Source: Sinonovacula constricta
Taxonomy: Eukaryota; Mollusca; Bivalvia; Cardiida; Solecurtidae
Assembly (NCBI GenBank): GCA_007844125.1
Contig: CM017567.1
Span: 3,343,660-3,407,659 of the forward strand
Direction: 5' to 3'
DNA: 64,000 nt
The notes beneath the pieces were generated by a model. It saw only the letters and a list, made by a program, of their open reading frames with translations. It had not been told where the DNA came from and ran no database searches. The position numbers and the translations under genes are program-made. Position 1 is the stretch's first letter; the number at the start of each line of letters is the position of its first letter. Positions 24,077 through 37,050 of this stretch are shown here, one piece after another.

Positions 24077-24105
24077 TGTCAATTTCGTGATTTTCAGTAC
24101 TGTAT
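24077..24105 (-). repeat. Right 29-bp inverted repeat (candidate TIR)
   Basis: Partner of 18812-18840, 5.2 kb away, inverted, with one mismatch. Confidence 0.55.
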
Positions 24106-24499
24106 CTGCTAATGACGTAAACTGTATAATGGTGACTTTCACCACTATTATTATTTATATATTCAACAGATGTGTTCAACTAAAGTAAACACATTGTAAT
24201 GCGAAAATTTTGACCAGGTCCTATAAGAATTGCAACATACATTTTAATTTGACAAGGCACAAGGCGAAGGTAGTTGCATACCAGTCAAAAGCCATTAAGA
24301 CTGAGACGTGACCTGACTGCATTCCCAAAAGTTTACATAATTTGCAATTAGAGAAATATATATTACTGAAAAACACTAAACAAAGGGTAACAGGCCAATT
24401 AAACATTGAACTAAAGCACTGACGGAAAACGTTGCACAAACAACACTACATTTAAACCTCTTTGAAACGGCCAATCAGCAAAAGAACCGACTAGTGTGT

Positions 24500-26100
24500 C
24501 TATCGGCATACCACATAAGGGTTTTCTAAATGACAAACAGTACCAATACTACTGATTGAACTGAAACAAACCATTCAGTAACGTACGCTACAAGTTAACT
24601 AATAGATACACAAAAGAGAAAAGGAGTAACGTCACTCGTCATAATAATGTCCAGTTTTTATTTTGTAAATGGGAGTTAAAGAACTTACATTAAAACGTAT
24701 GTAAAATATCTGATATTACTTGGCTTAGATATAAAACACCAGAATGAGCTGTAGCAGCCTGTTCCCATTTACATGGAATTGAAATACACATAGAAAACCA
24801 TAAATACTCTAGATGTACATGAACACATGTTGTTGATAGTTTTAACATACACTACATTGCACATTTATTATGAGAACACAAACAGTTCACATGAGATCCA
24901 TAAAGCACTTTATTTTTTTCTGTGAAACATTCACTTGAATAGAACTTTTCAGAAATTCACTTACCTCTTTTAACGGGCGTACATATATAAACATAGAATA
25001 CATTTTATGAATGCATCATCTAACAATGGTTGCTGATACCCCATAAAACAAAATCACTTGAATTAAAACTCTTTGCTCATATTTAGTAATTTTACAAATG
25101 ATTTTGATGTTGTTGTTTTTTGTTGTTTTTTTGAAAACGCTATCAGCCACATACTAAATGAACAATTGTTCAAGCATTCAAACGTTTATACATTGAGACA
25201 ATTGTTTTAGTATCTTCTTACATCCAAGTTTACGTAGTTTAAGTATTTCTTATTTACACAAAAATATTAATATTTTGCGTTAACATTTAAAAGAAAACCT
25301 ACAGGAGATTAGTACGTCTAGACGTGCTTCATTGCTATTTACGTTTATTTCCCTTGATTTTCCGGATTGTTGATGATCTATTCAACTGCATGCAGATGAT
25401 GTCCCTTTATGAATGCATGTTTGTATTATTTGCTGAAGCCATTGTTAGATTTATACAACTTGTTTAATTACATAACGATCCTAATAACATTACAATGAAA
25501 ATAAAATACAATGTTATGACATTTAATTATGTTATGCCTTATTGAGAATCTGTAGTCAAGTATAACTTTTCTTCATGGTTCGTTGTCTTAAAAGTCATGT
25601 CATTGCTTATAGTGCCTACCGTAACTGATAATATGTATTATTTCTTGCATAATTCGTAGGAACACACACTTAATACATCACAGGTTGGTAATGTCCATGG
25701 CAATTGAACCTCATGAGAAATACGTCGTATATAATTAAAATTAGTGTCATACTTGAGCTAATCATTGTGCTCTTAAATAACAAATGAAATAAGAATTAAT
25801 TGTTACCATAATTTAACACTATATATTGAGAATCAAATAGCAAACCATATTTAAAAACCGCTGCAAAGTTGTTTCTATGTTATACATAAATACTACGCAA
25901 TGCATTAATAGTAGCTATCTTTACTAATCATAGGGTTTTATTGTATCCATTATTTATAGTGAGTTAATCACGGTTTGCTGTTTTAGCAAACAAAATAAAA
26001 GCCACATCAATAATTGGACAAGCTGTTATAAAATCGTTTCATAAGTTTATGTTTTAATCTAAATGACTAAGTGACTAACCGCCCTTATTGAAGGTCGACT
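24500..26100. other. Intergenic, nothing recognised
   Basis: AT-rich with dense stops. No domain, RNA or array seen. Confidence 0.5.
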
Positions 26101-26117
26101 ATTGCTGTACACTTTTT

Positions 26118-26160
26118 TGCCGCGGCATGGTGGGTTAGAGCACCGGACTGATTACGGCAA
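26118..26160 (+). repeat. Truncated tRNA-like SINE head
   Basis: GCATGGTGGGTTAGAGCACCG resembles the 5' half of a tRNA with its A box. No B box follows. Confidence 0.4.
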
Positions 26161-27434
26161 ATTTATTGACTACGCTGTCTATGTATGCACCGTCTCAGCA
26201 AGTTCCTTTTCCGTCCACAATTTTAGAATTGGAAGCTCTTATCATTAAGTCTTAAGCTTTTATTTGTAAATTTAGTAATTAAATGTTGTATCTTATCGCT
26301 GATTTATAGCTGAATGCTTGCATTTTGTTAAATTGTATTACTACTTGTTTTAATTGGTTTAAATATAGTGAGATTTTGAATGGATGCATAGACGTGGATA
26401 CATGAGGGGGTGTCGTCGTTTTTTGTCTTGTTTTTTTTTAATTTATGGTTTGTTGAAAGTCTATTTCTGTTCTAATTTGAATTTAGTCGAGGTCAAGGAG
26501 TTTGATAAGTTTGTTTATTTGGCTTCCAAGTAATTTTTATTTTTTTTATTCAAAATTTTTATGTAGTTGCTGTTGTTACGTGTTATAAACGTTTTATTAA
26601 ATATTTTGCCGAAACTTTCGTGTTGCTTTTGTTTTAAATTAAAGAATTGTCGAGACCTAAACGGGTCCGTCGGGCGCCTAGGCCCTGGGATGGGAAGCTG
26701 GGGCGTCTGAACAGGGTAGATTTGGTGCAAGAATAGGCAGGACAGTGGCAATGGGATCTTGAGCACTTGCGACAAGCATGAGAGAGCCGGTGTCAGAAGT
26801 ATATGTGGGGAAGTTTTGGAAAAGCCATTGCTGGAAGGTGAAGTGTCTGGGCCTGCGGCATCAAGTATGACCAATTCGCCAAAAGGACATTATTTTGTTT
26901 TCGTCCAACCAACAGCTGTAAATAGTTTGCATGCTGATGTGTCACAGACCATAAAAACAAAATTGTAAATGGACAATACATAGAGCTGGCCCAACTTCTG
27001 ATTGATTGGCTGCTTGTCGCCACCCAGTGCTTGTCTGGAAGCATTATGACCAGCAATTTAGATTAAGGGTGGCCGCTAATCCAGCGGGTTTATCTTTTTG
27101 ACATATTGACCAAGAGCTTTGTTTGGTTTATGTTGGGACCTCTACAATTTCGGGTACATTGTTTACTCCTACAGTTAAGAAATGTCTTGACTTCAATTAT
27201 AGGTCGTGTGCGAGGTCACAGTGCCCATTTAGGCATGTTTGCTGAACTTGTAACACTGCTCACTGCTCACCTTAATGGGGGTGCACTATGGCAGGCATTC
27301 AGGTCAGTTTGGGAGGGTCTGGACCAACTCGAGATGCTGTTTCCCAGGGCCGATGGTGGTTTAGACCTACGTCAAGGACTACCTTTTGGGCCAGAGCCAG
27401 CTCTGGTTCACAATGCTAACTTGTTTTGATTTGG

Positions 27435-28359
27435 AAGTCCCTCCAGTCAATGTGGAAGTTTTGAGTCATTTTCTAGGTTTGTATCCAAGTAGAGTGGATG
27501 CGGCTTTATTAGATGGGGGTTTTAAAATGGTTTTCGTCTTGGTTTTTAGGGGAATTAAAGGTAGTCATGTAGCAAGAAATTTGAAATTTGCAAGTTTAAA
27601 TCCTGTATTGTTAAAGGAAAAGATTTGTAAAGAAGAGTTGTGGCAGGTTTGCAGGACCCTATGTTGATTCACCAATTACTAATTTTAGAATTTTTCCAGT
27701 TGGCTTGGTCTCTAAATCTGATATTACAGGCTTATAACTCATTTGTCATATCATGTAGGTGATAGTCTTAACGATGGGGTAAGTCATGAACTGAGCTCTG
27801 TGACACATACTTCATTTGATTCAGTGGTTGGTATGATATTTAACCTGGGCAGAGGCGCATATTTGGCAAAAAAAGATATTAAATCTGCCTTTCGTATATT
27901 GCCTTATTCTCCACTTGACTATTGTTTGCGGGAAATTAAAGATGACGAGGGCTTAATATATATAGATAAGTTTTTGCCGATGGGATGTAAAATTTCTTGC
28001 TCTTTATTTGAGTAGTTTGCAACATTTCTACACTGGTTGGCCAGTTACATATCTGGACAATTTACTATGTATTATTTTTTCAGATTGCTTCATTTGTTGT
28101 GGAATTAAGAATATACAGGACTGCAAGTGTCTTGTTGACACGTTTGCTAGGGTATGTGGTCCCTCTGGCAAAAGAGAAATCAGTCGGTCCAGTTCAGAAA
28201 TTGGTTATTTTAGGGTATGAGGTAGATTCTGTTTCAATGTCGGTAGGAATTCCTTTGCACAAATTCGAGGAATTTAATGTTATTGGAAATGCTGGTTCGC
28301 AAAAAAGTTACATTAAAGGAATTTCCAACTTAAATTGGAAAGCTTGCATTTTTCAGTAA
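27435..28359 (+). pseudogene. DIRS reverse transcriptase remnant
   Basis: Several frames. The catalytic Y-x-D-D box reads YLDN, and frameshifts occur on both sides of it; the frame changes near 27670, 28010 and 28100. Confidence 0.7.
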
Positions 28360-28500
28360 AGCTGTCCGGGCTAGTAGGGCCTTAATGCGTAGATTTTTTG
28401 CAACAATGGGTATTTAAAGACCACATCATAAGATACGGCTATCAGGTGACATTATGCAGGACATACTAGTGAAGGGAGTATTTATAGAGGAATTTAATGG

Positions 28501-29280
28501 TTGACATACTTTTCAGATGAGAGTTGGTCTAGTAACGATAGCTTAAATATGTTTACAGACATTGCAGGGTCAGCTGGTTTAGGTTGTGGTTGTTTGCTAG
28601 GTAAGGAGTGGGCATATTTTCAGTGGCTAGAGTCGTGGTTCGGAAATGAGATTTTGAGGGATATAACATTTCTGAAAATGGTGCCTGTTTTGCTTGTACT
28701 GGTGTTGTGGGTCATACATTAAGCAATCGACAGATTATATTGACAACGAGGCTCTGGTAAACGTTATTTATAAGCAGACTGCTAAATCAAAACGGCTAAT
28801 GCAATCGGTATGGCCTTTGTGCTTTTTGGCTATGGAACAAGTTATCATATTTAAAGCCAAACATATTCCAATATATGCTAATACCATGGCTAATTCAATT
28901 TCTCGCAAACAGTGGGTGAGGTTTCGAAATGTGGCGCCGGAAGCAGCCGCGGTACCACAGGTCATACCGGAACGCTTTAGATCAAGGATTTGTGATCTGT
29001 GTCTTCAAGACTGATTAATGTAGCCGTGGCTGCAAACACGGCTAATGCTTACAACACAGAACTGAATAGCTTTAAAACAATTCGAACTGAATATAGTATA
29101 CTAAAAGATTGGCCCCATTCAATAGATACAATTGCCTTGTTTATTGCCTGGCTTTCTTTGCAAGAAATAAAAGATAGCACAACTCGTTTGTATGTAAATG
29201 CTATTGGGTTTCAATGTAAAATGAGAGGCTATCATGATATTTCAAGAAATTGTGTTGTGCAAAAGGCATTGGAGGATTAG
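28501..29280 (+). pseudogene. DIRS RNase H and tyrosine recombinase remnant
   Basis: RNase H fragments (28501-28722 and 28694-29014) lead into the N-terminal SAM-like domain of a tyrosine recombinase (28999-29280), which stops at 29278. Further recombinase-like sequence (IRHSKNGQHKHGARL) follows near 29540-29577 after more stops. Confidence 0.7.
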
Positions 29281-29618
29281 CGCCCAGTGGGACGGAATAG
29301 ATTACGTTTATCAATTACACAAGTCTTGTTAAAAGCGGTTCTTGGGGCAGATTGTTTGCAGATATGTGTACGAGACACGTTTGTTTAATGCAGCATATTG
29401 CTTGGCTTTTCTTTTTCTTTTTTGCTTTTTGAGGGACAGTAAATTGGTTGCCACTTATAGGAATAACACAGAATATACCATTATGGCGTCAGATATCAGC
29501 ATTGATGGAAGTTAAGAGTCATTATCGCTAGTAATTAGACATTCTAAGAATGGCCAGCATAAGCATGGCGCTCGGCTAACACTGTGCCGTACATGTACAC
29601 AACTTTGTCCAAGGCTTA

Positions 29619-29819
29619 GTGTTCAACGGTTCTTGCAACTTGAAGCAGGTCGGTGACGAACCGTCTGTGATTCTGCTCCGTTGTGGAGGCAATGACTTGG
29701 GCCGAATTTCCCTGCGGTGGATGAAGTGCTGCCTAGAAACTGTTGGCGATATTCCAACAATTGTGCTGCATTGGAATCTGGCAGGAGACGCTTCAACAAT
29801 TACGCAGCACACAAGATAG
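29619..29819 (+). pseudogene. SGNH-hydrolase-like block of the DIRS element
   Basis: A short frame with GDEPSVILLRCGGNDLGR, a GxND (block III) signature found downstream of the recombinase in some DIRS-like elements. The other SGNH blocks are not visible. Confidence 0.5.
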
Positions 29820-30434
29820 TACAAGGCGGTTTTTTTATATTGAGCAGGTTGACCTGCAAGAGTGCAATCCAGCTATGTATAGGATTGATGGTGTGTATCT
29901 TACATTTATATTGCATTCTTGAATCAGTGGGCATCTGCACTGGAGGCTTTCCAAAATATGCCATGCTTTTGATAAAATACTAGAGTCAAATGTAAATGTT
30001 GTGGGTGATTGTTAAAATGTATTAATTTATGATTCGATGGGCAACATATGTTTTTTGTCTCTGTCCGGCCATTCGTTTGTAGACCCTATAAAGGTATTCT
30101 GTTGAATTGTGCTGTTCCGAAAGCGATAACTTTTACTAATTGTTACGCTTTGGCGGTGGCACTGCCCAATGATTGGGCGTGTCATTTTGTAGACAGCACA
30201 GTCCGAACAGAAAAGTAATTATTATTAATTAAGTTAACAGGTAGGTTAAAACAGGCATGTCTGTACATCTGACATAGACCTTGGGTTTCGTCATTGAGCA
30301 ACCTGGCATTCTGTTTCCCGGGATTAGTCATGGTTGCAGGTGGCGGAATTTCCTTCGAAGTTTGCAACTTGATTATTTTATAAATGTGAAGCCTGTTCAA
30401 ATATATTGTTAACATATAATGGGGCAAGAATTTC

Positions 30435-30602
30435 AGCTTACTGGGGCATACAGTTTCAGACTATTTGAGCATACAGTTTTAGCCTAGCTGGGCATCCAGT
30501 TTCAGCCTAGTTGGGCATACAGTTTCAACCTAGATAGGCATACAATTTCAGCCTATTGGGGCATAGTGAAGCGTACAGTTTCAGACTAGTTAGGCATACG
30601 CT
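30435..30602. repeat. Minisatellite, about 26-bp unit
   Basis: Six to seven imperfect units of GGGCATACAGTTTCAGCCTA plus about six bases. Confidence 0.85.
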
Positions 30603-31088
30603 TGAATATTTGGGTCTATATTACGGATGGCTGTCTTTGGTCACCCTAAACGGCTCTTTGTCCGGTGTTCCGGCTTTGAAAGTGGCTTAGCACGATGAAA
30701 AAGCAATAGGAATAATGCCCATGAATTGCCATTACCGATGTGTATTTAAAGTTGTTTTGTGTTGTATACCTAAATAATTTAAATAAATGTGTGTTAATTT
30801 TAAGTTGCTTTGTCAGTATGAGCTGTCTGAACGGGGACGCGGCATGGGTGAACATGCCTAACTGTAGCGAAATTGTATTTATCATTCGCTGACGAATAGT
30901 GCAATTTAAGCCTTCTAAGTGAGGTGTAAAGTAACCTGAAAGGGAAAATATACAGGTGTCTTGTGACCTGCAATCACGGGGTGAGCTGCTCTTGAAATAG
31001 GCGTCCTTGTATCCAACACAACAGTTTTGTGTTTTTATTTAAAAAAAACTTTTTATTTGAGTTATTTTTCTTTCAAACAATTAAATTT

Positions 31089-31186
31089 TGATAATGATTG
31101 CAAGTGTATTCCTATGTGTTTTTCGAAAACATTTAATGATTGCAAGTGTATTCCTTTAGTGTTTTTCGAAAACGTTTAATGATACT
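31089..31186. repeat. Two-unit tandem duplication, about 50 bp
   Basis: AATGATTGCAAGTGTATTCC...GTGTTTTTCGAAAAC occurs twice back to back with few differences. Confidence 0.85.
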
Positions 31187-31400
31187 TTTATCATTAAACA
31201 CTCCTCTTCCAGCGCTATGAGCAATTTGTCCTAGATACTTCACCATTTATGTTCATGAGTAAGCCGTTTCATGATTTTGATTCCTAAGTGCTATTTGTAT
31301 CAATGTTAATACAGTCAACTTAAGTATATCTAAATTTTGAAAAAAAATAACATGTGTCATTACAATTAATTCTTTCACCCAAGATGTCATTAGTAATTTG

Positions 31401-31519
<119 letters not shown>

Positions 31520-33180
31520 TTTACATTTCTAAAGGAATAATATTTAAAAGGCCTTCCAATGAATCAATTGAAAACAATGTCCCCATTATTGACTAAGGAT
31601 CTTTATTTTCCGGGCTATGATTGTGTTAAGGGAATTTATCTATACAAACACAATTAACTATCTAAAAACTCGACAATAGGACGAAATTAACTTCCATTAA
31701 CTTTTAATAAATATGATATTGTTTAAAATGTTTTAACTTAAGAAGCTATCAAGTTTTTCAATTTTATAGCATGTGTTTAATGATTGATTGCTTTGCGTCA
31801 ATTCTAATCGTTCAGATATTGTCTGTGCTTCTTAGCAGCAGAAATACTGCTGCCTTTACTGTTCCTAATAGGTCGTGTCCTCCTAGCACGTTAGTCTGAC
31901 ACCTGACCGACCAGATGCGTAATAGATATGAAGATACAGGAAATTAGAGAAAAAGAAAACAAAGACGATATAGGGTGAGAAAAGGAATAGGGAAGAGACA
32001 TATTGAGTTAAGGTTTAGTGACTACGGACTAAGACCTGTAGTGTCAGCCTTCCATGTGAATATATCAACCGACATAATAGAGATAATAACACAACATATG
32101 TATCGCTCTCCAGCCAATTATCATAAAAGACGATGTGGAAAGCAATGGTGCTATGTTAAACATTATTTAACATTGCAATATTAATTATTGGATATCATTA
32201 CTTTTATAATTATAGCGCTTTCGGTAAATTACAATGATGACTTTGCCAATAGGCCATACTCATGACTAAACAAACATTAATAATATTTTCTAATACTTGT
32301 TCACATAAGTCTTCTAACCAAAGGATTCTATGCAGTCCTTTGACATATAAACATGACGCTTATTACATAAAGGTTTATGTGATATATCAGGCTGTTCAGC
32401 TGATATGATATACATGTACGTGAAAGCACTTCACGGCGCTATCGGTTCTCCTATTTGCAAGACAACGCAGTCTTTTGAAAGACAACATGTTCAAATATCA
32501 TTTTTCATTCAGGGGACTGTTTTTATTTACATATTCAATGTAGTTCCATGAATTTTTGTTTTGTTTAATATTTCAACAAAACAAATTAAATAATCAAAAT
32601 TTGACCAGCCGTAAGCAAACCACTTTAAAATATTAAGACCTTTATTTAAATTATGGTTTGAGAATACTATTTGCCTGAAAGTGAAAGTGTATAAGCAAAA
32701 CGTGGTGTAGCAAAAAGAACAATGGTGATTGTTTTGTACATTTTATTGTAGCTGCATAGAAGAAAATGCCTGTTGCAGTTTCTTGTCTAAACTGTTAAAC
32801 AAGAATAGAACTACTCTGGTTGTTTAAATGTATTTGTCAGCTTAAATTAATACATACCTAAAGCGTTTGTTTTCTAACTATCGCCTTTGTATTGATATTC
32901 AGAAGAACACCAATAATGGAAATAGGAAGGTAAGTAATGATTTATGATTTGATAGAACCAAAAGTGCAATTTAATTATTTAAAACGGGAGAAACACACTT
33001 TTTCTAATACGTAAATTTATACTAACATTAATATTACTTTTACTGTTCATAATAGGTCGTGACCTCCTATCTAAATACATGCATTAATATTCCTTACATC
33101 AGCGAGACTGTCTGTTATAACTTTGTCTGGTATAGTTTTGGCAATAATGGGATTGTCTGGCTACATTTTTGAGCTAATAT
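31520..33180. other. Intergenic, nothing recognised
   Basis: No coding or RNA signal seen. The phrase TAATAGGTCGTG occurs at about 31868 and 33052, probably a small repeat. Confidence 0.5.
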
Positions 33181-33181
33181 A

Positions 33182-33410
33182 ATGTATGTATGTATGTATG
33201 TATGTACGTATGTATGTATGTATGTATGTATGTATGTATGTATGTATGTATGTATGTATGTATGTATGTATGTATGTATGTATGTATGTATGTATGTATG
33301 TATGTATGTATGTATGTATGCATGCATGTATGTGTGTACGTACTAACGTGCGTACGTACGTACGTACGTATGTACGTATGTATGTATGTATGTATGTATG
33401 TATGTATGTA
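33182..33410. repeat. (TATG)n microsatellite with TACG core
   Basis: About 229 nt of TATG with an interruption near 33321-33375, where it shifts to CATG and then GTAC/TACG. The Met-Tyr-Val-Cys and Thr-Tyr-Ile-His frames over it are artefacts. Confidence 0.98.
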
Positions 33411-33411
33411 T

Positions 33412-36400
33412 TTAAGATATGCATCTAAGCGCGTGAAAATTAGTATTAGACAATTATATCCTTCCTCACTATGACAGGTCGGTAATGTTTACAACACGAT
33501 GTTACAGGGGTATAGTCTAACTTGAACGTTTCTATTTCAATTATCCTACAATATTTGCATACTGCCTTGCACCCCAGTGTATATTTTATCCTTCTTTTAC
33601 AAAAGCAGGAACTTAAATACAAATGACCAATGTCAATTAACATCAAGTCTGTATAAGGAATAAAGACACGGGTACATGCTATTGCCATTAAGTCCTCCAA
33701 AGCCAGATATGGAACAAAATCCACATAATTTCTGCCCTTTTTATTATGTGAAGAATCAGACAAAGACGTATGACCAAACGTAAGGTTTCGATTATAGAAC
33801 TATTATATACAGGATATGCCGTTTTTGGGGCACTCTCGAGCCTGTGGAGATGTATTTATCAATATGTAAACTAAGGTATCACTATGGTGTAAACGCTAGC
33901 TTTATATTATTGATTTGATTATCTACATTAAAACAGTGTAAGCTATGTCTTTTTTTATAATAATGTGTATTTTAGAGATCACGAAGACATAATTCCCTCG
34001 TTTTATTTATCTTTTCCGAAAATTAGCTCTCCCCAAAATATTTCCACCAGGACAGTTTATATTCTGTGACGATATAAGAATGCATATATGACAGAAAAAA
34101 TGAGGATCTTTATTTATCTTGCCTATGTTTGAACAATTATAGGTTGCAAGTGTCATAGTATGGGTAGTTCTATTAGTTTAAACTAATAAAAATAATAATG
34201 TTTAAAGTGGAAACGTACTTACTAAATAACAGATAAAGAAATATTAAATACATAGAAGATGAATTAATGAATACTGTGCTAAGTTGTACTTATCATAAAT
34301 ATATTGATAATGTTTTTGCTGCTGCTGCTATTGATGCTGATACTGTTGATGATTATGATTCCTTTAGAGCGGACAAAGGGCTTGCTCGTTTTATTTTGAT
34401 GATTTATTAGAAATATGTATTTACATAGTCAATAGAAGTGCTATTGAGAGCGATATTTTATCCAACCAGCTTAAGAATTATTTTAGTTGTAAACCATTTG
34501 TGCCATCATTGCATTGATAAATTGGTTAAAGCTTCATTATAAATAGTTTTATTCAAGTTAAATGTAAATTCTTTGCAAAAAGAACATATTACACACTGTG
34601 TCGGACATTTTAACATTTTAAGAAGCGTCATTAGAATGTTGAAAATAATCATGTTTTACACATTATGATTTATAATGGAACATGTTTTTCAGCTTTAAAT
34701 TGATCAGTTGTGTTATGTTTGATTATACATTGTTTTAATCATGTTATCTGTACACAGAACAAATTGCAGCCCGTGTCGGTCATTAAATGCTTTTGATTTT
34801 AGAATCTACTTAATTGTCGACTAAGATTGGTTTTGCACACATTCGCACAGGAAAGGTGTAGACAAAATTACTAAGCACAAAATCCCTTCCGTTTTAGCAA
34901 AAGATTTTCCAGGACAGACACAATAGTTCCATTATTTTTTCCAAGATGTTTATTTGTAAGACAATGTTCCTGTTTAAAATATTGAATGTGTGTTTAAAAT
35001 ATTGCATGTATGGTGTAAGTGCACAGAACAAAATATAAAACATTATTAGTGATAATTTAAATGAATGTACAGGTAAGACATGACATGTACGACTATATGC
35101 ATGTAAAGTGAAGAGTGTTCAGTCTGATCCGTCCAGAAACGGCATATTGAAACGACATTTTTTTAAAAATGTCAAGGACAAATTTGAATAAGTTTTAGGG
35201 GAAAGATTATATATGTAAACCATTGTATTTCTGTATCATTAGTGTGTTGATAAATATGTATTAAGTTGAATGACTGACAAAATCATCGTGCCAACGAGAT
35301 GGTCACATGGTGCCTGTGTGCGTTTTCATGATGCTAAAACACAACCCCTTATGCAGGTGCAAATTGATTATACTTTTGTTTTGCATTTCTGTTATGACCA
35401 AATTTAAAAAAGAAGGTCATGCAAATGTTGTGTAAGGCGTTGGAGTTTGCTATTTATGCTTTTTGTTCGGCGTCTACCTCCTCCTATTTAAACCGAACAA
35501 ACTTAAAGGACTGTGTATGTAGGCTGCGACGAATATCATATCTTATAGGTTCTGTCCGTCTGTCTTGTCGACTTACCTTGAGAAACAGTTCTCAAAATTC
35601 ATATAAGGAACATAAATTAGCCCATTTTTAGACACATTAAAGTACATCATGCACATCTGAATAAATAATTGATTTGTTTTGTCCTATGTATATTGCTGTT
35701 TTTTATTGTAACTTCAGAACGTCCATTGGATAAACTATGAAAACATGAATGACACCCTTGAGGATACCATATTGTATTTCACTTTAAATTTGTCAAAGTA
35801 AACATCGCAAATTATTATGTGTTACGTTATTTCTTCTGATCCTACTGGTTCTTTCTTAAAAGTGCTTACTAGTATAGGGAACTATATAGCTCTTTTCCTT
35901 GCTTTAATAGGTAACAGCCTTGATTTGTTTGAGTGTTTGTTTGTTTCTTTGTTTTGTTTTGTGCATACCATTTTGTGAAACAGTAAAAATGTTGGGCTTA
36001 GGTACAGGTGGGACTTTTGGTCTAAACGTGAATTAGATCCATTATAACATAATTGTGAATAAAATGTATTCTAGTTATCTTTAATCTGTTCGTAGTTCGT
36101 TTTACAAGATAGGAGGGTTTCTAAAAATATATTTATATGTATGTAAAATCTATTGTAAAATATTATTGTTTTCTACGACATAAAGTTATTAACCATTTGA
36201 TATTAACACAAAACAACACTCCTAACCTAGTATAACCTGAATACAAACATAAGTTTAGCCATGCGGTCATGATAACTTCGTGCTGAGCATAGGAATGACA
36301 TTGACAACCAGCTTGTAGAGGAACTGAGAAAAATAAACCATATCTCGTTACTCGTTACCTTAAATTTATATGCAAAAGAAACTTTAAGCGATCTCTTTCT

Positions 36401-36985
36401 AAAAAGATGTGCACTAGCATCTCTCGTTAACACATATGATGTGTTCTGGCACACCGTTTAGGATACCACACTTAAGAACTACGTTTCAAACACACAAGTG
36501 GGCGATTATATTTTAAAATGTCACAACAAAACTTAAATACTTTCAATGCTACATTATATTTATATAGGTGGGTGTTTATAATTGTTTTTACAGCTGGAAA
36601 CAGGTTAAATTAATGTTTAATGAAAATTGTGATCACTAGAAGCCTAAGTAAGTAGTATGTATGTTAATGGACAAAATACAGACAAATGTTCCTACCGGCA
36701 GCTGCAAGCATAAATAAATAGTAATCTTTCAACATTTTGGCAATTTGTAAATTAATAACACAGGCTTCGCTCGCTCTGTATGTTTATGTACTTCTTTGCA
36801 TTCAACACATACTATTGATTTATTTTATTAAATGCTCAAAACACGCATAACTGTTTGAATGTCGAATCGCTTCTGATGCAAGTACATAATAAACATTAAT
36901 ATAGTTTAATTTAGGTAAAAGCTAATAACATTCTTTATGCCAAATTACCGTTTTGTTGTAAATGTATTGTAATGACTTTCTTTGC
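33412..36985. other. Intergenic upstream of copy C, nothing recognised
   Basis: AT-rich. The copy C promoter and non-coding first exon are expected here, given the acceptor at 36987, but I could not place them. A 105-codon minus frame at 33446-33763 has no recognisable motif. Confidence 0.5.
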
Positions 36986-36987
36986 AG

Positions 36988-37050
36988 AATAATTCCCTGG
37001 TAAAGGTGCCATGATGTTAAACTATGTGTTTCTTCTTATCACAGTTATAG
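36988..37050 (+). other. Copy C signal-peptide exon with 5' UTR
   Basis: Acceptor TTCTTTGCAG ends at 36987, 23 nt before the first of two tandem ATGs. Donor GTACTT at 37051. The layout matches copy A (24 nt leader, double ATG, 40 coding nt), so an upstream non-coding exon is expected here too. Confidence 0.75.

Larger units (their letters stand above)
26759..29819 (+). mobile_element. Degenerate DIRS-type (tyrosine recombinase) retrotransposon
   Basis: Consecutive fragments in changing plus frames spell a DIRS-like element. Gag-like CCCH/CCHC finger at 27183-27260 (CLDFNYRSC, then CPFRH) with an in-frame stop. Reverse transcriptase 27435-28250: PPVNVEVLSHFL, SPITNFRIFPVGLV, KKDIKSAFR, DKFLPMGCKISCSLFE, then TYLDN. 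RNase H 28501-29000: FTDIAGSAGLGCG, YIDNEALVNVIYKQTAKSKR, KAKHIP. Tyrosine recombinase 29008-29570: NTANAYNTEL, LYVNAIGFQCKMRG, VVQKALE. SGNH-like block 29619-29819: ILLRCGGNDLG. At least eight frameshifts or stops interrupt it, so it is dead. No split or inverted terminal repeats were found, so the edges are approximate. Confidence 0.75.

Noticed and set aside
30435..30602. CRISPR-like array
   Set aside because: Units are contiguous and degenerate with no unique spacers; the context is eukaryotic. It is a minisatellite.
33115..33474. Overlapping frames with Met-Tyr-Val-Cys or Thr-Tyr-Ile-His repeats on both strands
   Set aside because: Translations of the TATG microsatellite.
33446..33763. 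105-codon minus-strand frame as a gene
   Set aside because: No recognisable motif, no splice partner and no relation to a neighbour; length is compatible with chance.
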